From positions 124,001 through 188,000 of the forward strand of contig LSBP01000002.1 of NCBI GenBank assembly GCA_001577635.1: a stretch of 64,000 nt of DNA, read 5' to 3'. Shown piece after piece: positions 10,942 through 23,079 of this stretch (its first letter is position 1; each line of letters begins with the position of its first letter). This DNA is from Halomonadaceae bacterium T82-2 (lineage in GTDB: Bacteria > Pseudomonadota > Gammaproteobacteria > Pseudomonadales > Halomonadaceae). The notes beneath the pieces were generated by a model, which ran no database searches, had not been told where the DNA came from, and worked only from the letters and a program-made list of their open reading frames with translations. Position numbers and translations under genes: made by a program.

Positions 10942-12441
10942 TCAAGAGAGGTTGTCGAGGCCGCGCTCGGCCATGGCCACGGCGCGGAATAGCGCCCGCC
11001 CCTTGTTGAGGGTTTCCTGCCATTCGCTGTCGGGGTCGGAGTCGGCGACGATCCCGGCGCCCGCCTGGATATGCAGCTCACCATCCTTGATCACCGCGGT
11101 GCGAATGGCGATGGCGGTGTCCATGTTGCCGTGCCAGGACAGGTAGCCCACCGCGCCGGAGTAGACGCCGCGCTTGACCGGCTCCAGCTCGTCGATGATC
11201 TCCAGCGCGCGGATTTTCGGCGCCCCGGACAGCGTGCCCGCCGGGAAGGTCGCGCGCAGCACGTCCATGGCGGTCATTCCCGGCTTCAGCCGCCCGGTGA
11301 CCTGGGAGACGATGTGCATGACGTGGGAGTAGCGCTCCACGGCCATGTTGTCGGTGACCGTGACCGAGCCGGTCTCGCTGATGCGGCCGACGTCGTTGCG
11401 CCCCAGGTCGATCAGCATGACATGCTCGGCAATCTCCTTGGGATCGGCCAGCAGGTCGGCTTCGAGCGCGCGGTCCTCCTCCTCGTTGCGCCCGCGCTTG
11501 CGGGTGCCGGCGATCGGCCGCACGGTAACCTCGCCCTCCTCGAGCCGGGTGAGGATCTCCGGCGACGAGCCCACCACATGATGATCGCCGAGGTTGAAGA
11601 AGAACATGTAGGGCGACGGATTGAGGCTGCGCAGCGCGCGGTAGAGATCCAGCGGCGGCGCCTGATAGGGAATCGACATGCGCTGCGAGGGCACGCACTG
11701 CATGATATCGCCGGCCTTGATGTACTCCTTGATAGTTTCCACCGCGGCCTTGAAGCCGTCTTCGGTGAAGCCCGAAGTGAAGTCTCCCTCTTCCACCGCC
11801 GCCCGGCCGGTCCCCGGGCTGACGGTATTGAGCGTCGCGCTGCGCAGGCGGACCTCGAGCGACTCGAGATGCTGGGAGGCGTGCTCGTAGGCGCCTTCCA
11901 GCGCCGGGTCGACATGGGTCCACAGGGTAAGCCGGCCGGACAGGTTGTCGAACACCACCAGATCGTCGCAGACCATCAGCAGGATGTCGGGCACGCCGAT
12001 CGGATCGGGCTTGGCCGCCACATTGGCGCCGTCCAGGCGCGGCTCGATGTAGCGGATGGTGTCATAGCCGAAGTAGCCGACCAGCCCGCCATCGAAGCGC
12101 GGCTGATCGTCCACACGCGGCACCTTGAAGCGTGCCTGGAACTGCTCGATCCAGGCCAGCGGGTCGGCCACCTCGCTCGCCCCGAGGCAGTCGTCATCGA
12201 CGATGTGGCGCACCTCATGGCCCCGCACCTCGATGCGCTCGCGCGACGGAAGGCCGATGATCGAGTAGCGCCCCCACTTTTCGCCGCCCTGCACCGATTC
12301 GAGCAGGAAGGTCCAGGGCGCATCCGCGAGCTTGAGATAGGTGGACAGCGGCGTGTCAAGATCGGCCAGCACCTCGCGGGTGACCGGAATACGGTTGTAG
12401 CCGGCCGCGGCCAGCTCGGCAAAGCGTTGCGGAGTCATCAT
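10942..12441 (-). CDS. trpE: Anthranilate synthase component I
   Basis: 499 aa; [76 protein letters not shown]. Confidence 0.95.
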   Translation of the reverse strand: MMTPQRFAELAAAGYNRIPVTREVLADLDTPLSTYLKLADAPWTFLLESVQGGEKWGRYSIIGLPSRERIEVRGHEVRHIVDDDCLGASEVADPLAWIEQFQARFKVPRVDDQPRFDGGLVGYFGYDTIRYIEPRLDGANVAAKPDPIGVPDILLMVCDDLVVFDNLSGRLTLWTHVDPALEGAYEHASQHLESLEVRLRSATLNTVSPGTGRAAVEEGDFTSGFTEDGFKAAVETIKEYIKAGDIMQCVPSQRMSIPYQAPPLDLYRALRSLNPSPYMFFFNLGDHHVVGSSPEILTRLEEGEVTVRPIAGTRKRGRNEEEDRALEADLLADPKEIAEHVMLIDLGRNDVGRISETGSVTVTDNMAVERYSHVMHIVSQVTGRLKPGMTAMDVLRATFPAGTLSGAPKIRALEIIDELEPVKRGVYSGAVGYLSWHGNMDTAIAIRTAVIKDGELHIQAGAGIVADSDPDSEWQETLNKGRALFRAVAMAERGLDNLS

Positions 12442-12506
12442 TCTCGTCGATTCCTTGAAACGAAAGGGACGGCGTCAGGGCGAACGGCAGAAAGAGCGGT
12501 CGCGCT

Positions 12507-12590
12507 TCACCATCGCCAGCCGCAGGAGCGCATGAAAGGGACGCGCCGGGGCGTGAACGTTCCCCGCAAGGGCAGACGAGACTTCAACAT
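12507..12590 (-). CDS. Possible upstream leader ORF ending in ...GWRW*
   Basis: ATG at 12590 gives MLKSRLPLRGTFTPRRVPFMRSCGWRW*, two Trp codons next to the stop, 65 nt upstream of trpE. Confidence 0.35.
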   Translation of the reverse strand: MLKSRLPLRGTFTPRRVPFMRSCGWRW

Positions 12591-12664
12591 GATCGGAATC
12601 CGTTGATTGCGGAATCTTATTGACAGGGCGCCACTGATAGTCTTCAGCATGACGCTCCGCCACC

Positions 12665-13333
12665 CTAAACGAGTTCCGCCAGCGATTCAACTTCGCCGTC
12701 GGGGCCCGCCAGCGACACCGGCTCGCCATGATTGTAGCCATACGGCACGGCCAGTGTGCGAAACCCGGCGCGGCGTCCGGCCTCCACGTCGTGGCGCGAA
12801 TCGCCGACCATCAGCGCGGCCTCGGGGACCACGCCGAGCCGCTGGGCGACATGCACGAGCGGCAGCGGGTCGGGCTTCTTGCGCGGCAGGGAATCACCGC
12901 CGACGGTCATGGCGAAGCATTCCTGCAGCGACAGCGCCGAAAGAATCGGTTCGATAAAGGCCTCGGGCTTGTTGGTGACCAGCGCCAACGCGATCCCGCG
13001 AGCCTGCAGCCCCGCCAGCGCCTCGCGTGCCCCGGGGTAGAGACGCGTGCATGCACAGGGCGCCGCCGCATAGTGGCGCAGGAAACGTTCATGCGCCGCC
13101 TCCTGGCACGCGGCCTCGACACTCTCCTCGCCCCGGGCATGGCACAGCGCCCGCTCGACCAGCTTGCGCGAGCCGTTGCCGACCCAGTCCCGGACCTTTG
13201 CCTCGCCCGCCGGCGCCAGCGCCAGATCGGCGAGCATCGCATCCACGGCGGCGGCAAGGTCCGGTACGGAATCGATCAGGGTGCCATCCAGATCGAAAAC
13301 GACCAGCTGGATACCCTGCAGATGTGGCGACAT
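12665..13333 (-). CDS. gph: Phosphoglycolate phosphatase (HAD family)
   Basis: 222 aa; QLVVFDLDGTLIDSVPDLAAAVDAML; KKPDPLPL; MVGDSRHDVEAGRRAG. Confidence 0.93.
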   Translation of the reverse strand: MSPHLQGIQLVVFDLDGTLIDSVPDLAAAVDAMLADLALAPAGEAKVRDWVGNGSRKLVERALCHARGEESVEAACQEAAHERFLRHYAAAPCACTRLYPGAREALAGLQARGIALALVTNKPEAFIEPILSALSLQECFAMTVGGDSLPRKKPDPLPLVHVAQRLGVVPEAALMVGDSRHDVEAGRRAGFRTLAVPYGYNHGEPVSLAGPDGEVESLAELV

Positions 13334-13574
13334 GCTTCTCTCCCTTGCGTGCGGTTCCTGTCCAACTCACCCCTGAAACGCATGTAATATTACGAAAAAA
13401 CATACCCCATGACACAACAGGATGTAGGAATCTTTCATCGATGGGCTTATCCTAGAGGCCATTCGTCGCCGCTTCCAGGCGTACGCCCTCGGCCGCAGCC
13501 CGAGACCCGAGCCGTTCTCCTGACCCTGGCGACCCCGCTTTCTCGCTTGATATACCCACCTACAGGAGTAACCC

Positions 13575-14873
13575 ATGGCTACACCACGTATCGTGGTTGT
13601 CGGCGGCGGCGCAGGCGGACTGGAGCTGGTAACCCGGCTGGGCCGGCGTCTCGGCAAGCGCCGACAGGCGGACATCGTTCTCGTCGACCGCAACCCCACC
13701 CACATCTGGAAACCCCTGCTGCACGAAGTCGCCACCGGCGTGCTCGACTCGGGCCTCGACGAGGTCTCCTACCAGGGCCACTCCAAGGCCCACGGTTATC
13801 GCTTTCAACGCGGCACCCTGAGCGACCTGGACCGCGAGGCGCGCACCATTACCCTGGCACCGATCCTCGATGACGACGACAGCGTGGTCCTGCCGGCACG
13901 CCGGATCGAATACGACTACCTGGTGCTCGCCCTGGGTAGCGTCTCCAACGACTTCGGCACCCCGGGCGTCGCCGAGCACTGCCACTTTCTCGACAGCCCG
14001 CAGCAGGCCGAGGCGTTCCGCAAGGACATGCTCAAGACCTTCATGCGCTACAGCGATCCCGAGCGACGCACCCATCCCAAGCTGTCGGTGGGCCTGGTCG
14101 GCGCCGGGGCGACCGGCGTGGAGCTCGCCGCGGAGCTCTTCGATGCCTCCAAGATGCTGCACAACTACGGTTTCACATCGCTCGACAGCGGCAAGCTCGA
14201 CGTCCATCTGATCGAGGCCGCACCGCGCATCCTGCCAGCCCTGCCGGAGCGCTTCGGGCGCACGGTCCACCGCGAACTGGAAAAGCTCGGCGTGCATATC
14301 CACGTCAACACCCGGGTCACCTGTGCCGACGAATCGGGCTTCGTTACCGCCGACGGCGAACGCATCCAGACCGCGCTCAACGTCTGGGCGGCCGGCATCC
14401 GCGCGCCGGCTTTTCTCTCCAAACTGGGCCTGGCCACCGAGCGCAACCACCAGATCCGCGTCGAGCCGACCCTGCAGAGCGTCGATGATCCGCACATCTT
14501 CGCCATGGGCGACTGCGCGGCCTGCCCCCAGGCCGACGGCAAGCGTGTCCCGCCGCGCGCCCAGGCGGCTCACCAGCAGGCCAGCCAGCTCTATCGCAAC
14601 CTGCTCGCGTCACTTGCCGGCAAGCCTCTCAAGGACTTCGTGTTCCGCGACCGTGGCTCACTGATCTCGCTGGCCCACTTCGACGCCGTGGGCAGCCTGA
14701 TGCGTGGCGCCTCGGCACGCAGCCTGTTCGTCGAGGGCCGGCTGGCCAAGCTGTTCTACGCCTCGCTGTACCGCATGCACCAGCGCTCGATCCACGGCAC
14801 CGTCAAGACCGGCATGACCGTGGTGGTGGATGGTCTCAATCGCTTCCTGCGCCCCAAGATGAAGCTTCACTGA
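13575..14873 (+). CDS. ndh: Type II NADH dehydrogenase
   Basis: 432 aa; RIVVVGGGAGGLELVTRLG; GAGATGVELAAEL; IFAMGDCAACPQADGKRVPPRAQAAHQQA. Confidence 0.9.
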   Translation: MATPRIVVVGGGAGGLELVTRLGRRLGKRRQADIVLVDRNPTHIWKPLLHEVATGVLDSGLDEVSYQGHSKAHGYRFQRGTLSDLDREARTITLAPILDDDDSVVLPARRIEYDYLVLALGSVSNDFGTPGVAEHCHFLDSPQQAEAFRKDMLKTFMRYSDPERRTHPKLSVGLVGAGATGVELAAELFDASKMLHNYGFTSLDSGKLDVHLIEAAPRILPALPERFGRTVHRELEKLGVHIHVNTRVTCADESGFVTADGERIQTALNVWAAGIRAPAFLSKLGLATERNHQIRVEPTLQSVDDPHIFAMGDCAACPQADGKRVPPRAQAAHQQASQLYRNLLASLAGKPLKDFVFRDRGSLISLAHFDAVGSLMRGASARSLFVEGRLAKLFYASLYRMHQRSIHGTVKTGMTVVVDGLNRFLRPKMKLH

Positions 14874-15207
14874 GCCCCGCGGAGCGCGATTCGTCGATGC
14901 TGCGCGCCTCGCGCCTGGCCGCCAGCCAGGCGCGCTTGGCCGGAGCGCTCTGGCGCTTGAGCCAGGCCTCGAGCCGCAGCGCCTCGCCCCGGCCACCCAC
15001 AGCCTGACGATACACCAGCCTGAGCGGCCCCTTGCCGCGCAGCGCCCGCGCGCCGCGCCGGCCGTGCTGATGCTCGCGAAAGCGCCGCTCGACATCCGTC
15101 GAAATCCCGGTATACAGCGCTCCCGCGGCGGTCTCGACGACGTACAGATGCCAGCATGGCGCCGCGCTGCGTTCCCCGGCCGACGCGAGCGGCTCGGCGT
15201 CGTCCAT
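14836..15207 (-). CDS. GIY-YIG nuclease family protein (YhbQ-like)
   Basis: CWHLYVVETAAGALYTGISTDVERRFREHQHGRRGARALRGKGPLRLVYRQ; tail-to-tail overlap with ndh. Confidence 0.88.
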   Translation of the reverse strand: MDDAEPLASAGERSAAPCWHLYVVETAAGALYTGISTDVERRFREHQHGRRGARALRGKGPLRLVYRQAVGGRGEALRLEAWLKRQSAPAKRAWLAARREARSIDESRSAGLSEASSWGAGSD

Positions 15208-15213
15208 CGGCGT

Positions 15214-15912
15214 TCAGACCCGGGCGAGCTGGTCGCGAAACGCGCGCATCACGCCATCGTAACGGTGCGGTTCGTCGGGGTTGCGCGCCTTGAAGATTGC
15301 CGAACCGGCGACGAAGGTGTCGGCCCCGGCACGGGCGATCTCGGCGATGTTGTCGACCTTGACGCCGCCATCGATCTCCAGGCGGATCGGCCGACCGCTG
15401 GCGTCGATGCGCCGGCGTGCCTCGCGCAGCTTGTCGAGCGCACCGGGAATGAACGACTGACCGCCGAAGCCGGGGTTGACGCTCATCAGCAGTACCATGT
15501 CGAGCTTGTCCATCACGTAGTCGAGGTAGTGCAGCGGCGTGGCCGGATTGAACACCAGCCCGGCCTTGCAGCCGCCGTCACGGATCAGCTGCAACGAGCG
15601 ATCGATGTGCTCGGAGGCTTCAGGATGGAAGGTGATATAGGTGGCCCCGGCATCGATGAACTGGCGGATCAGGTCATCCACCGGCTTGACCATCAGGTGG
15701 GCGTCGATGGGCGCGGTCACGCCGTACTTGCGCAGCGCCTCGCAGACCATCGGCCCGATGGTCAGGTTGGGCACGTAGTGGTTATCCATGACATCGAAGT
15801 GGACGATGTCGGCGCCGGAGGCGAGCACGTCCTCCACTTCCTGGCCCAGGCGGGCGAAGTCGGCGGAAAGGATCGAGGGCGCGATCTGAAAGTCGTGGGT
15901 CACGTCAGGCAT
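15214..15912 (-). CDS. rpe: Ribulose-phosphate 3-epimerase
   Basis: Start [63 protein letters not shown]. Confidence 0.95.
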   Translation of the reverse strand: MPDVTHDFQIAPSILSADFARLGQEVEDVLASGADIVHFDVMDNHYVPNLTIGPMVCEALRKYGVTAPIDAHLMVKPVDDLIRQFIDAGATYITFHPEASEHIDRSLQLIRDGGCKAGLVFNPATPLHYLDYVMDKLDMVLLMSVNPGFGGQSFIPGALDKLREARRRIDASGRPIRLEIDGGVKVDNIAEIARAGADTFVAGSAIFKARNPDEPHRYDGVMRAFRDQLARV

Positions 15913-16048
15913 GGCTCGTTCGTCGGGTTGGCGAAAGCGCCATTCTAACCCACGGCACGGGGTATTGTGGGCGCCGGGTTTGCAGGTTCCGGCATCGGCG
16001 TCGATAGTGAAACCGACCCTTCCATTAGAATCGTCAGGGAGACCCCCG

Positions 16049-17800
16049 ATGCCGATCGTCCGTTCCCGCCCGCGCCGACTGTGGCGACGCACCTTTCGCC
16101 TGCTGATCGCCACCACCCTGGTGACCAGCGTACCGCTGACCTTCGCCGATTCACGCGCGATCCTCGAGGGCGAACGCTTTCACCCCGAGGTCGGCACCCA
16201 CGGCATGGTCGCCACCAGCCACTTCCTCGCCTCGCAGGTCGCCCACGACGTACTCGCCGACGGCGGCAACGCCGTGGATGCCGCGGTGACTGCGGGCTTC
16301 GCGCTGGCAGTCACCCAGCCGCGCTCCGGCAACATCGGCGGCGGAGGCTTCATGCTGATCTCCGACGAGAAGAGCGGCAAGGTGATCGCCATCGACTATC
16401 GCGAGAAGGCGCCTTCCGCCGCCTACGAGACGATGTTCCAGAACGACGCGGGCGAGGCGGTGCCCAGGCTGTCGCGCTTCACCCACAACGCCTCCGGCGT
16501 GCCCGGCACGGTGGCCGGGCTGGCGCTGGCGCTCGACAAATACGGCACCCTGAGTCTCGCCGAGGCCCTGGCGCCGGCGATCGACCTGGCCGAGAACGGC
16601 TTTCCACTGCCGCAGCGTTTCGTCGACGGCGTCGAGCAGGCCCGCGACCGCCTCGAGAAGTGGCCGGCGACCCGGGCCAAGTTCTTCAAGCCCGACGGCA
16701 GTAACTACGACGTCGGCGACGTCTATCGTCAGCCGGATCTTGCCGCCACCCTGAAGCGCATCGCCGCCAAGGGCCCGCGCGAGTTCTACGAGGGCGAGAC
16801 GGCGCGTCTGATTGCCGCCGAGATGCAGGATCACGACGGACTGATGACCCGCGAGGATCTCGCCGCCTATCAGCCGACAATTCGCGAGCCCAGCCACGGC
16901 ACCTACCGCGGCTACGACGTCTACGCCATGAGCCCGCCCTCCTCCGGCGGCGTGCACATCGTGCAGATGCTCAACATCCTCGAGGGCTACGACATCGGCA
17001 AGATGGGCTTCAACTCGGCCGACACCATCCACGTCATGGCCGAGGCCATGAAGCGCGCCTATGCCGACCGCTCCAAGTACCTGGGCGACACCGACTTCGT
17101 CGACGTGCCGCTCGAGGGGCTGACCTCCAAGGCCTACGCCGATGAACTGCGCGCCGAGATCCCCAGCGACCGCGCCACGCCCAGCACCGAGATCGCCCCC
17201 GGCAAGCCCCTGCCCTACGAATCCAACGAGACCACCCACTTCTCGATCGCCGACGACAACGGCCTGGCGGTTTCCAACACCTACACCATCAACTTCAGCT
17301 ACGGCTCGGGCATCGTGGTCGAGGGCGCGGGCTTCCTGCTCAACAACGAGATGGACGACTTCTCGGCCAAGCCCGGCGTGCCCAATGCCTACGGCCTGAT
17401 CGGCGGCGAGGCCAACAAGGTCGAGCCCAACAAGCGCATGCTGTCGTCGATGACCCCGACCATCGTCAAGAAGGATGGCCACAACTTCCTGATCACCGGC
17501 AGCCCCGGCGGCTCGCGGATCATCACCACCACGCTGCAGGTGCTGATGAACGTCATCGACCACGACATGAACGTCCAGACCGCGGTCAGCGTGCCGCGCA
17601 TCCACCACCAGTGGCTGCCCGACGAGATCCGCATCGAACAGGGCGTGAGCCCCGATACCATCGCCCTGCTCGAGGCGATGGGTCACACCGTCCATCAGCA
17701 GGACGCGATGGGCGCCGCACAGTCGATCCTGATCGACGACGGCACCTTCTACGGCGGCGCCGACCCCCGGCGCTCGACCTCCTCGGCGATGGGCCTGTAA
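16049..17800 (+). CDS. ggt: Gamma-glutamyltransferase, exported
   Basis: Signal-like N-terminus; [31 protein letters not shown]; catalytic Thr region [33 protein letters not shown]. Confidence 0.93.
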   Translation: MPIVRSRPRRLWRRTFRLLIATTLVTSVPLTFADSRAILEGERFHPEVGTHGMVATSHFLASQVAHDVLADGGNAVDAAVTAGFALAVTQPRSGNIGGGGFMLISDEKSGKVIAIDYREKAPSAAYETMFQNDAGEAVPRLSRFTHNASGVPGTVAGLALALDKYGTLSLAEALAPAIDLAENGFPLPQRFVDGVEQARDRLEKWPATRAKFFKPDGSNYDVGDVYRQPDLAATLKRIAAKGPREFYEGETARLIAAEMQDHDGLMTREDLAAYQPTIREPSHGTYRGYDVYAMSPPSSGGVHIVQMLNILEGYDIGKMGFNSADTIHVMAEAMKRAYADRSKYLGDTDFVDVPLEGLTSKAYADELRAEIPSDRATPSTEIAPGKPLPYESNETTHFSIADDNGLAVSNTYTINFSYGSGIVVEGAGFLLNNEMDDFSAKPGVPNAYGLIGGEANKVEPNKRMLSSMTPTIVKKDGHNFLITGSPGGSRIITTTLQVLMNVIDHDMNVQTAVSVPRIHHQWLPDEIRIEQGVSPDTIALLEAMGHTVHQQDAMGAAQSILIDDGTFYGGADPRRSTSSAMGL

Positions 17801-17942
17801 CCCCCGCGCGTCCCCGCACCGCCCCGGTACCTCCCGGGGCGTCTTTATTCCGGCACACTCTCCGGCACGACTAATGTGCCATCGACAGCCCGTCACCGGC
17901 ATGGGCCAATCGAAGCCTTCGCCGGTCTGCACGGAGCCTTCC

Positions 17943-19112
17943 ATGCCCATCGTCGTGATCGCCATCGCCGAGCTGTTCGGCACCGCCCTGTGGTTCACCC
18001 CCAACGCAGTGATCGAGTCGCTGCAGGCGACCTGGGCACTGTCGCCCGCCGACCTGGGCTGGCTGACCGGCGCCGTGCAGGGCGGTTTTTTGCTGGGCAC
18101 GCTGGGCATCGGCCTGAGCGGGCTGGCCGACCGGGTCGATGCCAGCCGACTGTTTCTCGCCGCCTGCCTGCTGGGTGCCGCCAGCAATGCCCTGCTGCCC
18201 TTCGCCGGCGGCCTGTGGCCGGCGACCGGCCTGCGCCTGCTGACCGGCATGGCCCTCGCCGGCATCTATCCCGTCGGCATGAAGCTGATGGTCGGCTGGG
18301 CGCCCGAGCGGGCCGGGCTGGCGCTCTCCTGGCTGGTGGGCATGCTGGTGCTGGGTACGGCCCTGCCCCACGCCCTGCACGGGCTGAGCCTGCTGGGCCG
18401 CCTCGACCTGCCCTGGGCCAGCGCGGTGTGGGGCGCCTCCCTGCTGGCGCTCGGCGGCGGCGCCATGATCCTGACCCTGGGCGAACCCGATGCCATGCGC
18501 GCCGGCCGACGTGCCCCCCGCGGCCAGGGTGTCGCACTCGACGTCAGCGTGTTCCGGATCCCCGGCTACCGGCGCGCCGCCGGCGGCTATTTCGGCCACA
18601 TGTGGGAGCTGTATACGCTGTGGGCGCTGATCCCGCTGCTGCTGACCCATGCCGTGCCCGGCATCGATGCCGTCACGCTGGCCCTGGGCAGCTTCGCGCT
18701 GATCGCCATCGGCGGCCCCGCCTGCTGGCTGGGCGGTTGGCTCAGTCAGCGCCACGGCAGCCGCCGCGTCGCCGCGCTGGGGCTGGCCGGATCGGCCCTC
18801 TGCGCCCTTCTCTACCCCTGGCTGGAAGGCCTTTCGCCAGTCTGGCATGTCGCTTTCCTCGGGCTGTGGAGCGCCCTGGCGGTCATCGACTCGCCGCACT
18901 TCTCGGCGCTCTCGGCCCGCGCCTGCCCGCCGTCCCGGCTGGGCACCGGCCTGACGCTGCAGAACGCCATCGGCTTCGGCATCTCGGTACTCTCGCTGCT
19001 GGCCCTGATGCCGCTGTGGCCCCGGCTCGGCCCCTGGCTGGGCTGGCTGCTGCTGCCCGGCCCGGTGATCGGGCTATGGCTGATCGGCCGTACCGCACCC
19101 ACATCCCGCTAG
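17943..19112 (+). CDS. MFS transporter
   Basis: About 389 aa, hydrophobic 12-TM-like protein: MPIVVIAIAELFGTALWFTPNAVIESLQATWALSPADLGWLTGAVQGGFLLGTLGIGLSGLADRVD. Confidence 0.8.
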   Translation: MPIVVIAIAELFGTALWFTPNAVIESLQATWALSPADLGWLTGAVQGGFLLGTLGIGLSGLADRVDASRLFLAACLLGAASNALLPFAGGLWPATGLRLLTGMALAGIYPVGMKLMVGWAPERAGLALSWLVGMLVLGTALPHALHGLSLLGRLDLPWASAVWGASLLALGGGAMILTLGEPDAMRAGRRAPRGQGVALDVSVFRIPGYRRAAGGYFGHMWELYTLWALIPLLLTHAVPGIDAVTLALGSFALIAIGGPACWLGGWLSQRHGSRRVAALGLAGSALCALLYPWLEGLSPVWHVAFLGLWSALAVIDSPHFSALSARACPPSRLGTGLTLQNAIGFGISVLSLLALMPLWPRLGPWLGWLLLPGPVIGLWLIGRTAPTSR

Positions 19113-19217
19113 ATCGAAGCTGCCGACAAATAGATAAAAAAAGAATAAAAGACATAATTGTCATTCCATAATGATTGGATTAGCCTTTCTGCAACTCCAA
19201 TTATTCAGGGAACGACC

Positions 19218-20240
19218 ATGCTTACACCGAACGTAGTGCGTCGCGGCCTGCTGGCCGCCACCATCACCGCCACACTCGCCGGGGGCGTCGCCTCGCCGGC
19301 CTTCGCGGCCGACCGCGAGCTGCTCAACTCCTCCTATGACATCGCTCGCGAGCTGTTCGCCACGATCAATCCCAAGTTCGTCGACTGGTGGGAAGCCAAC
19401 CACGACGAAACCGTCGAGGTGAAGCAGTCACACGGCGGTTCGTCCAAGCAGGCCCGCGCCATCATGCAGGGGCTCAAGGCCGACGTGGTCACCTATAACC
19501 AGGTCACCGACGTCAACGTGCTCGCCGATGCCGGCCTGGTCGCCAAGGACTGGCAACAGCAGTTCCCCAACAACGCCTCGCCCTACTACTCGACCACCGC
19601 CTTCCTGGTGCGCGAGGGCAACCCCAAGCACATCGACAGCTGGGATGATCTGGTGGCCGATGACGTCGATATCGTCTTCCCCAATCCCAAGACTTCGGGC
19701 AACGGCCGCTACACCTATCTAGCCGCCTGGGCCTACGCCGACAAGACGTTCGACGGCGACGAGGCGAAGATCCGCGACTTCATGAAGCGCTTCCTGCATA
19801 ACGTGAAGGTCTTCGACACCGGTGGCCGCGGCGCGACCACCACCTTCGTCGAGCGCGGCATCGGCGATGTGCTGATCAGCTTCGAGTCCGAGGTCAACAA
19901 CATCAGCCAGGAGTACGGCGACGACCAGTACGACGTGGTCGTGCCGCCGGTAAGCATCCTCGCCGAGTTCCCGGTCGCGGTGGTCGACGAGTACGCCGAG
20001 CGCAACGGCAATACCGAGCTGGCGCATGACTACCTGAGCTACCTGTATACCGAACAGGCCCAGCGACTGCTGGCCGGCTTCAACTACCGGGTCAACAACG
20101 ACACGGTACGCGCCGAGTTCGCCGACCGCTTCCCGAAAACCGAACTGCTGCGCGTCGAGGACGTCTTCGGCGGCTGGCCGCAGGCGATGAAGACACACTT
20201 TGAAAGCGGCGGCATCCTGGATCAGCTGCAGCGCCGATGA
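19218..20240 (+). CDS. sbp: Sulfate ABC transporter substrate-binding protein
   Basis: [54 protein letters not shown]; followed by cysTWA. Confidence 0.92.
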   Translation: MLTPNVVRRGLLAATITATLAGGVASPAFAADRELLNSSYDIARELFATINPKFVDWWEANHDETVEVKQSHGGSSKQARAIMQGLKADVVTYNQVTDVNVLADAGLVAKDWQQQFPNNASPYYSTTAFLVREGNPKHIDSWDDLVADDVDIVFPNPKTSGNGRYTYLAAWAYADKTFDGDEAKIRDFMKRFLHNVKVFDTGGRGATTTFVERGIGDVLISFESEVNNISQEYGDDQYDVVVPPVSILAEFPVAVVDEYAERNGNTELAHDYLSYLYTEQAQRLLAGFNYRVNNDTVRAEFADRFPKTELLRVEDVFGGWPQAMKTHFESGGILDQLQRR

Positions 20241-21094
20241 ACACGCTCGCCTCCCTGAGCGGCGCGTCGTCCAAGCGGGTCCTGCCGGGCTTCGGTCTCT
20301 CGCTGGGCGTCACGCTGCTGTTCGTCTCGCTGGTCCTGCTGCTCCCGCTGACCAGCCTGGTCGGCCAGCTCTCGCAGCTCAGCCCGGCCGAGTACTGGGC
20401 CATCATCAGCGCCCCGCGTATGGTGGCGAGCTATCTGGTCACGCTGGGCGGCGCCGCCGTCGCCTCGCTGATCAACGCCGCCTTCGGCCTGCTGCTGGCC
20501 TGGGTGCTGGTGCGCTACGAGTTTCCCGGCAAGCGTCTGCTGGACGCGCTGATGGACCTGCCCTTCGCGCTGCCCACGGCGGTCGCCGGCATCACCCTGG
20601 CCACGCTCTACTCGGGCGAGGGCTGGATGGGTCGGCTGCTCGCGCCACTGGGCATCGAGGTCGCCTACACCTGGGTGGGCATCGCCCTGGCCATGGCCTT
20701 CACCAGCATCCCCTTCGTGGTGAGAACGGTGCAGCCGGTCCTCGAGGACCTGCCCGCCGAGGTCGACGAGGCCGCCCTGGCCCTGGGCGCCAGCGACACC
20801 CTGGCGTTCCGCCGGGTCATCCTGCCCTATCTGTGGCCGGCACTGGTCACCGGCACGGGGCTGGCCTTCGTCCGCTCGCTGGGCGAGTTCGGCGCGGTGA
20901 TCTTCATCGCCGGCAACATGCCCTACGAAACCGAGATCACCTCGCTGATGATCTTCGTCAAGCTCCAGGAATATGACTACGCCGGCGCCTCGGCCATCGC
21001 CTCGGTGGTGCTCGCCACCTCGCTGGTCCTGCTGCTGGCACTCAACGTCTGGCAGGGGCGGTTCGTGCGCCGCCTGCATGGAGGCAACGCCTGA
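20237..21094 (+). CDS. cysT: Sulfate ABC transporter permease CysT
   Basis: 285 aa; [27 protein letters not shown]; 4-nt overlap with sbp. Confidence 0.93.
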   Translation: MNTLASLSGASSKRVLPGFGLSLGVTLLFVSLVLLLPLTSLVGQLSQLSPAEYWAIISAPRMVASYLVTLGGAAVASLINAAFGLLLAWVLVRYEFPGKRLLDALMDLPFALPTAVAGITLATLYSGEGWMGRLLAPLGIEVAYTWVGIALAMAFTSIPFVVRTVQPVLEDLPAEVDEAALALGASDTLAFRRVILPYLWPALVTGTGLAFVRSLGEFGAVIFIAGNMPYETEITSLMIFVKLQEYDYAGASAIASVVLATSLVLLLALNVWQGRFVRRLHGGNA

Positions 21095-21921
21095 TGCGAC
21101 GAATCGGAGACCGCACGGGCGTGCGCCGCACCCTGATCGCCGTTGCCGTGCTGCTCGCGGCACTCTTCCTGCTGCTGCCGCTGGCGGCGATCTTCGCCCA
21201 GGCCTTCGCCGAGGGCGTCGATACCTTCGCGGCCAACCTGAGCGACCCCGACACCCTGGCCGCGATTCGCCTGACGCTGTTCATCACCGTGATGACCATT
21301 CCGATCAATCTGGTGTTCGGGGTGTTCCTCGCCTGGCTGGTGACCCGCTTCGACTTTCCCGGCCGCCGCCTGCTGCAGACGCTGATCGACATCCCCTTCG
21401 CCGTCTCGCCGGTGGTCGCGGGGCTGGTCTACCTGCTGCTCTACGGCCGCAACGGCTGGATCGGCGGCTGGCTGGACGCGCACGACATCCAGCTGATGTT
21501 CGCCTGGCCGGGCATCCTGCTGGTCACGCTGTTCGTCACCTGCCCGTTCGTGGCCCGCGAACTGATTCCGCTGATGCAGGCCCAGGGCGCCCGCGAGGAA
21601 GAAGCCGCGGTGACGCTCGGCGCCTCGGGCTGGACGATCTTTCGCCGCGTGACCCTGCCCAATATCCGCTGGGCACTGCTCTACGGGGTGATCCTCACCA
21701 ATGCCCGGGCGGTCGGTGAATTCGGCGCGGTCTCGGTGGTATCGGGGGCGATCCGCGGCGAGACCAACACCCTGCCGCTGCACGTCGAACTGCTGTACCA
21801 GGACTACAACACCGTCGGCGCCTTCACCGCCGCGTCGCTGCTGGCGCTGATCGCCCTGCTGACGCTCGCGGCCAAGGCGGCACTGGAATGGCGCGCCACG
21901 CGCCGGGAGAGGCTTTCATGA
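21094..21921 (+). CDS. cysW: Sulfate ABC transporter permease CysW
   Basis: 275 aa; [47 protein letters not shown]. Confidence 0.93.
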   Translation: MRRIGDRTGVRRTLIAVAVLLAALFLLLPLAAIFAQAFAEGVDTFAANLSDPDTLAAIRLTLFITVMTIPINLVFGVFLAWLVTRFDFPGRRLLQTLIDIPFAVSPVVAGLVYLLLYGRNGWIGGWLDAHDIQLMFAWPGILLVTLFVTCPFVARELIPLMQAQGAREEEAAVTLGASGWTIFRRVTLPNIRWALLYGVILTNARAVGEFGAVSVVSGAIRGETNTLPLHVELLYQDYNTVGAFTAASLLALIALLTLAAKAALEWRATRRERLS

Positions 21922-23000
21922 GCATCCAACTGCGCAACGTCACCAAGCGCTTCGGCCGGGCCACCGCGCTCGAGCCGCTGGACCTGACGGTGGCCGACGG
22001 CGAGCTGCTGGGACTGCTGGGACCCTCCGGCTCCGGCAAGACCACCCTGCTGCGCATCATCGCCGGACTCGAGCAGGCCGACAGCGGCAGTATTCATTTC
22101 GGCGAGCGCGACGTCACCCACGTGCACGTGCGTGACCGGCGCATCGGCTTCGTCTTCCAGCACTACGCGCTGTTTCGCCACATGAGCGTACTCGACAACG
22201 TCGCCTTCGGCCTCACCGCCCTGCCGCGGCGCGAACGCCCGAGTCGCGGCGAGATCCAGGCCCGCGCCCGCCGCCTGCTGGAGATGGTGCAGCTCGAGGC
22301 CTTCGCCGACCGCTACCCCGCGCAGCTTTCCGGCGGCCAACAGCAGCGGGTCTCGCTGGCCCGCGCGCTGGCACTGCGCCCCGACGTGCTGCTGCTCGAC
22401 GAGCCGTTCGGCGCTCTGGACGCCAAGGTGCGTCAGGACCTGCGCCGTTGGCTGCGCCATCTTCACGACGAGCTGAACTTCACCAGCGTGTTCGTCACCC
22501 ACGACCAGGAAGAGGCACTGGAGCTCTCCGATCGGGTCGTGGTGATGAGCAATGGCCGCATCGAACAGGTCGACACGCCGGAAACGCTCTATCGCCACCC
22601 GGCCAACCGCTTCGTCTTCGAGTTTCTCGGCGACGTCAATCGCCTGGAGGGCGACGTACGCGACGGCGAGCTGACCTGCGGCAGCGCGCGACTGGCGGTC
22701 GACCTGCCGCCCGGGCGGCATGAACTGCTGCTGCGCCCCCATGAACTGCACCTGAGCGATGCGCCGAGCGCCACCGCCCACCTGCCGGTGCAGGTGACCG
22801 CGGTCGCGCCGGTGGGCGCCGAGGTGCGCGTCGAACTCGCGGCCGACTGGCTCGCCGAGCCGTGGCTGGCCACCGTGCGCCACGCGGACTTCGAACACCT
22901 GACGATCCAGCGCGGCCGGCGCCTGTTCGTCGAACCGCGCCGCTGGCACCGCTTCGCCGCCGTCGACCAACAGCCGGCCGACCAGGCCGTCACCGCCTGA
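21918..23000 (+). CDS. cysA: Sulfate ABC transporter ATP-binding protein CysA
   Basis: [67 protein letters not shown]. Confidence 0.94.
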   Translation: MSIQLRNVTKRFGRATALEPLDLTVADGELLGLLGPSGSGKTTLLRIIAGLEQADSGSIHFGERDVTHVHVRDRRIGFVFQHYALFRHMSVLDNVAFGLTALPRRERPSRGEIQARARRLLEMVQLEAFADRYPAQLSGGQQQRVSLARALALRPDVLLLDEPFGALDAKVRQDLRRWLRHLHDELNFTSVFVTHDQEEALELSDRVVVMSNGRIEQVDTPETLYRHPANRFVFEFLGDVNRLEGDVRDGELTCGSARLAVDLPPGRHELLLRPHELHLSDAPSATAHLPVQVTAVAPVGAEVRVELAADWLAEPWLATVRHADFEHLTIQRGRRLFVEPRRWHRFAAVDQQPADQAVTA

Positions 23001-23079
23001 ACCCCGGGCACCCGGCGCGTTATACTGCGCCGTGACGCCGCCTCGTGCGGCTGCACACGACGAACCGGGAGGAAGGATA

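Noticed and set aside
16151-18265. 704-aa minus-strand ORF spanning ggt and the MFS gene
   Set aside because: Antisense shadow crossing two well-supported genes.
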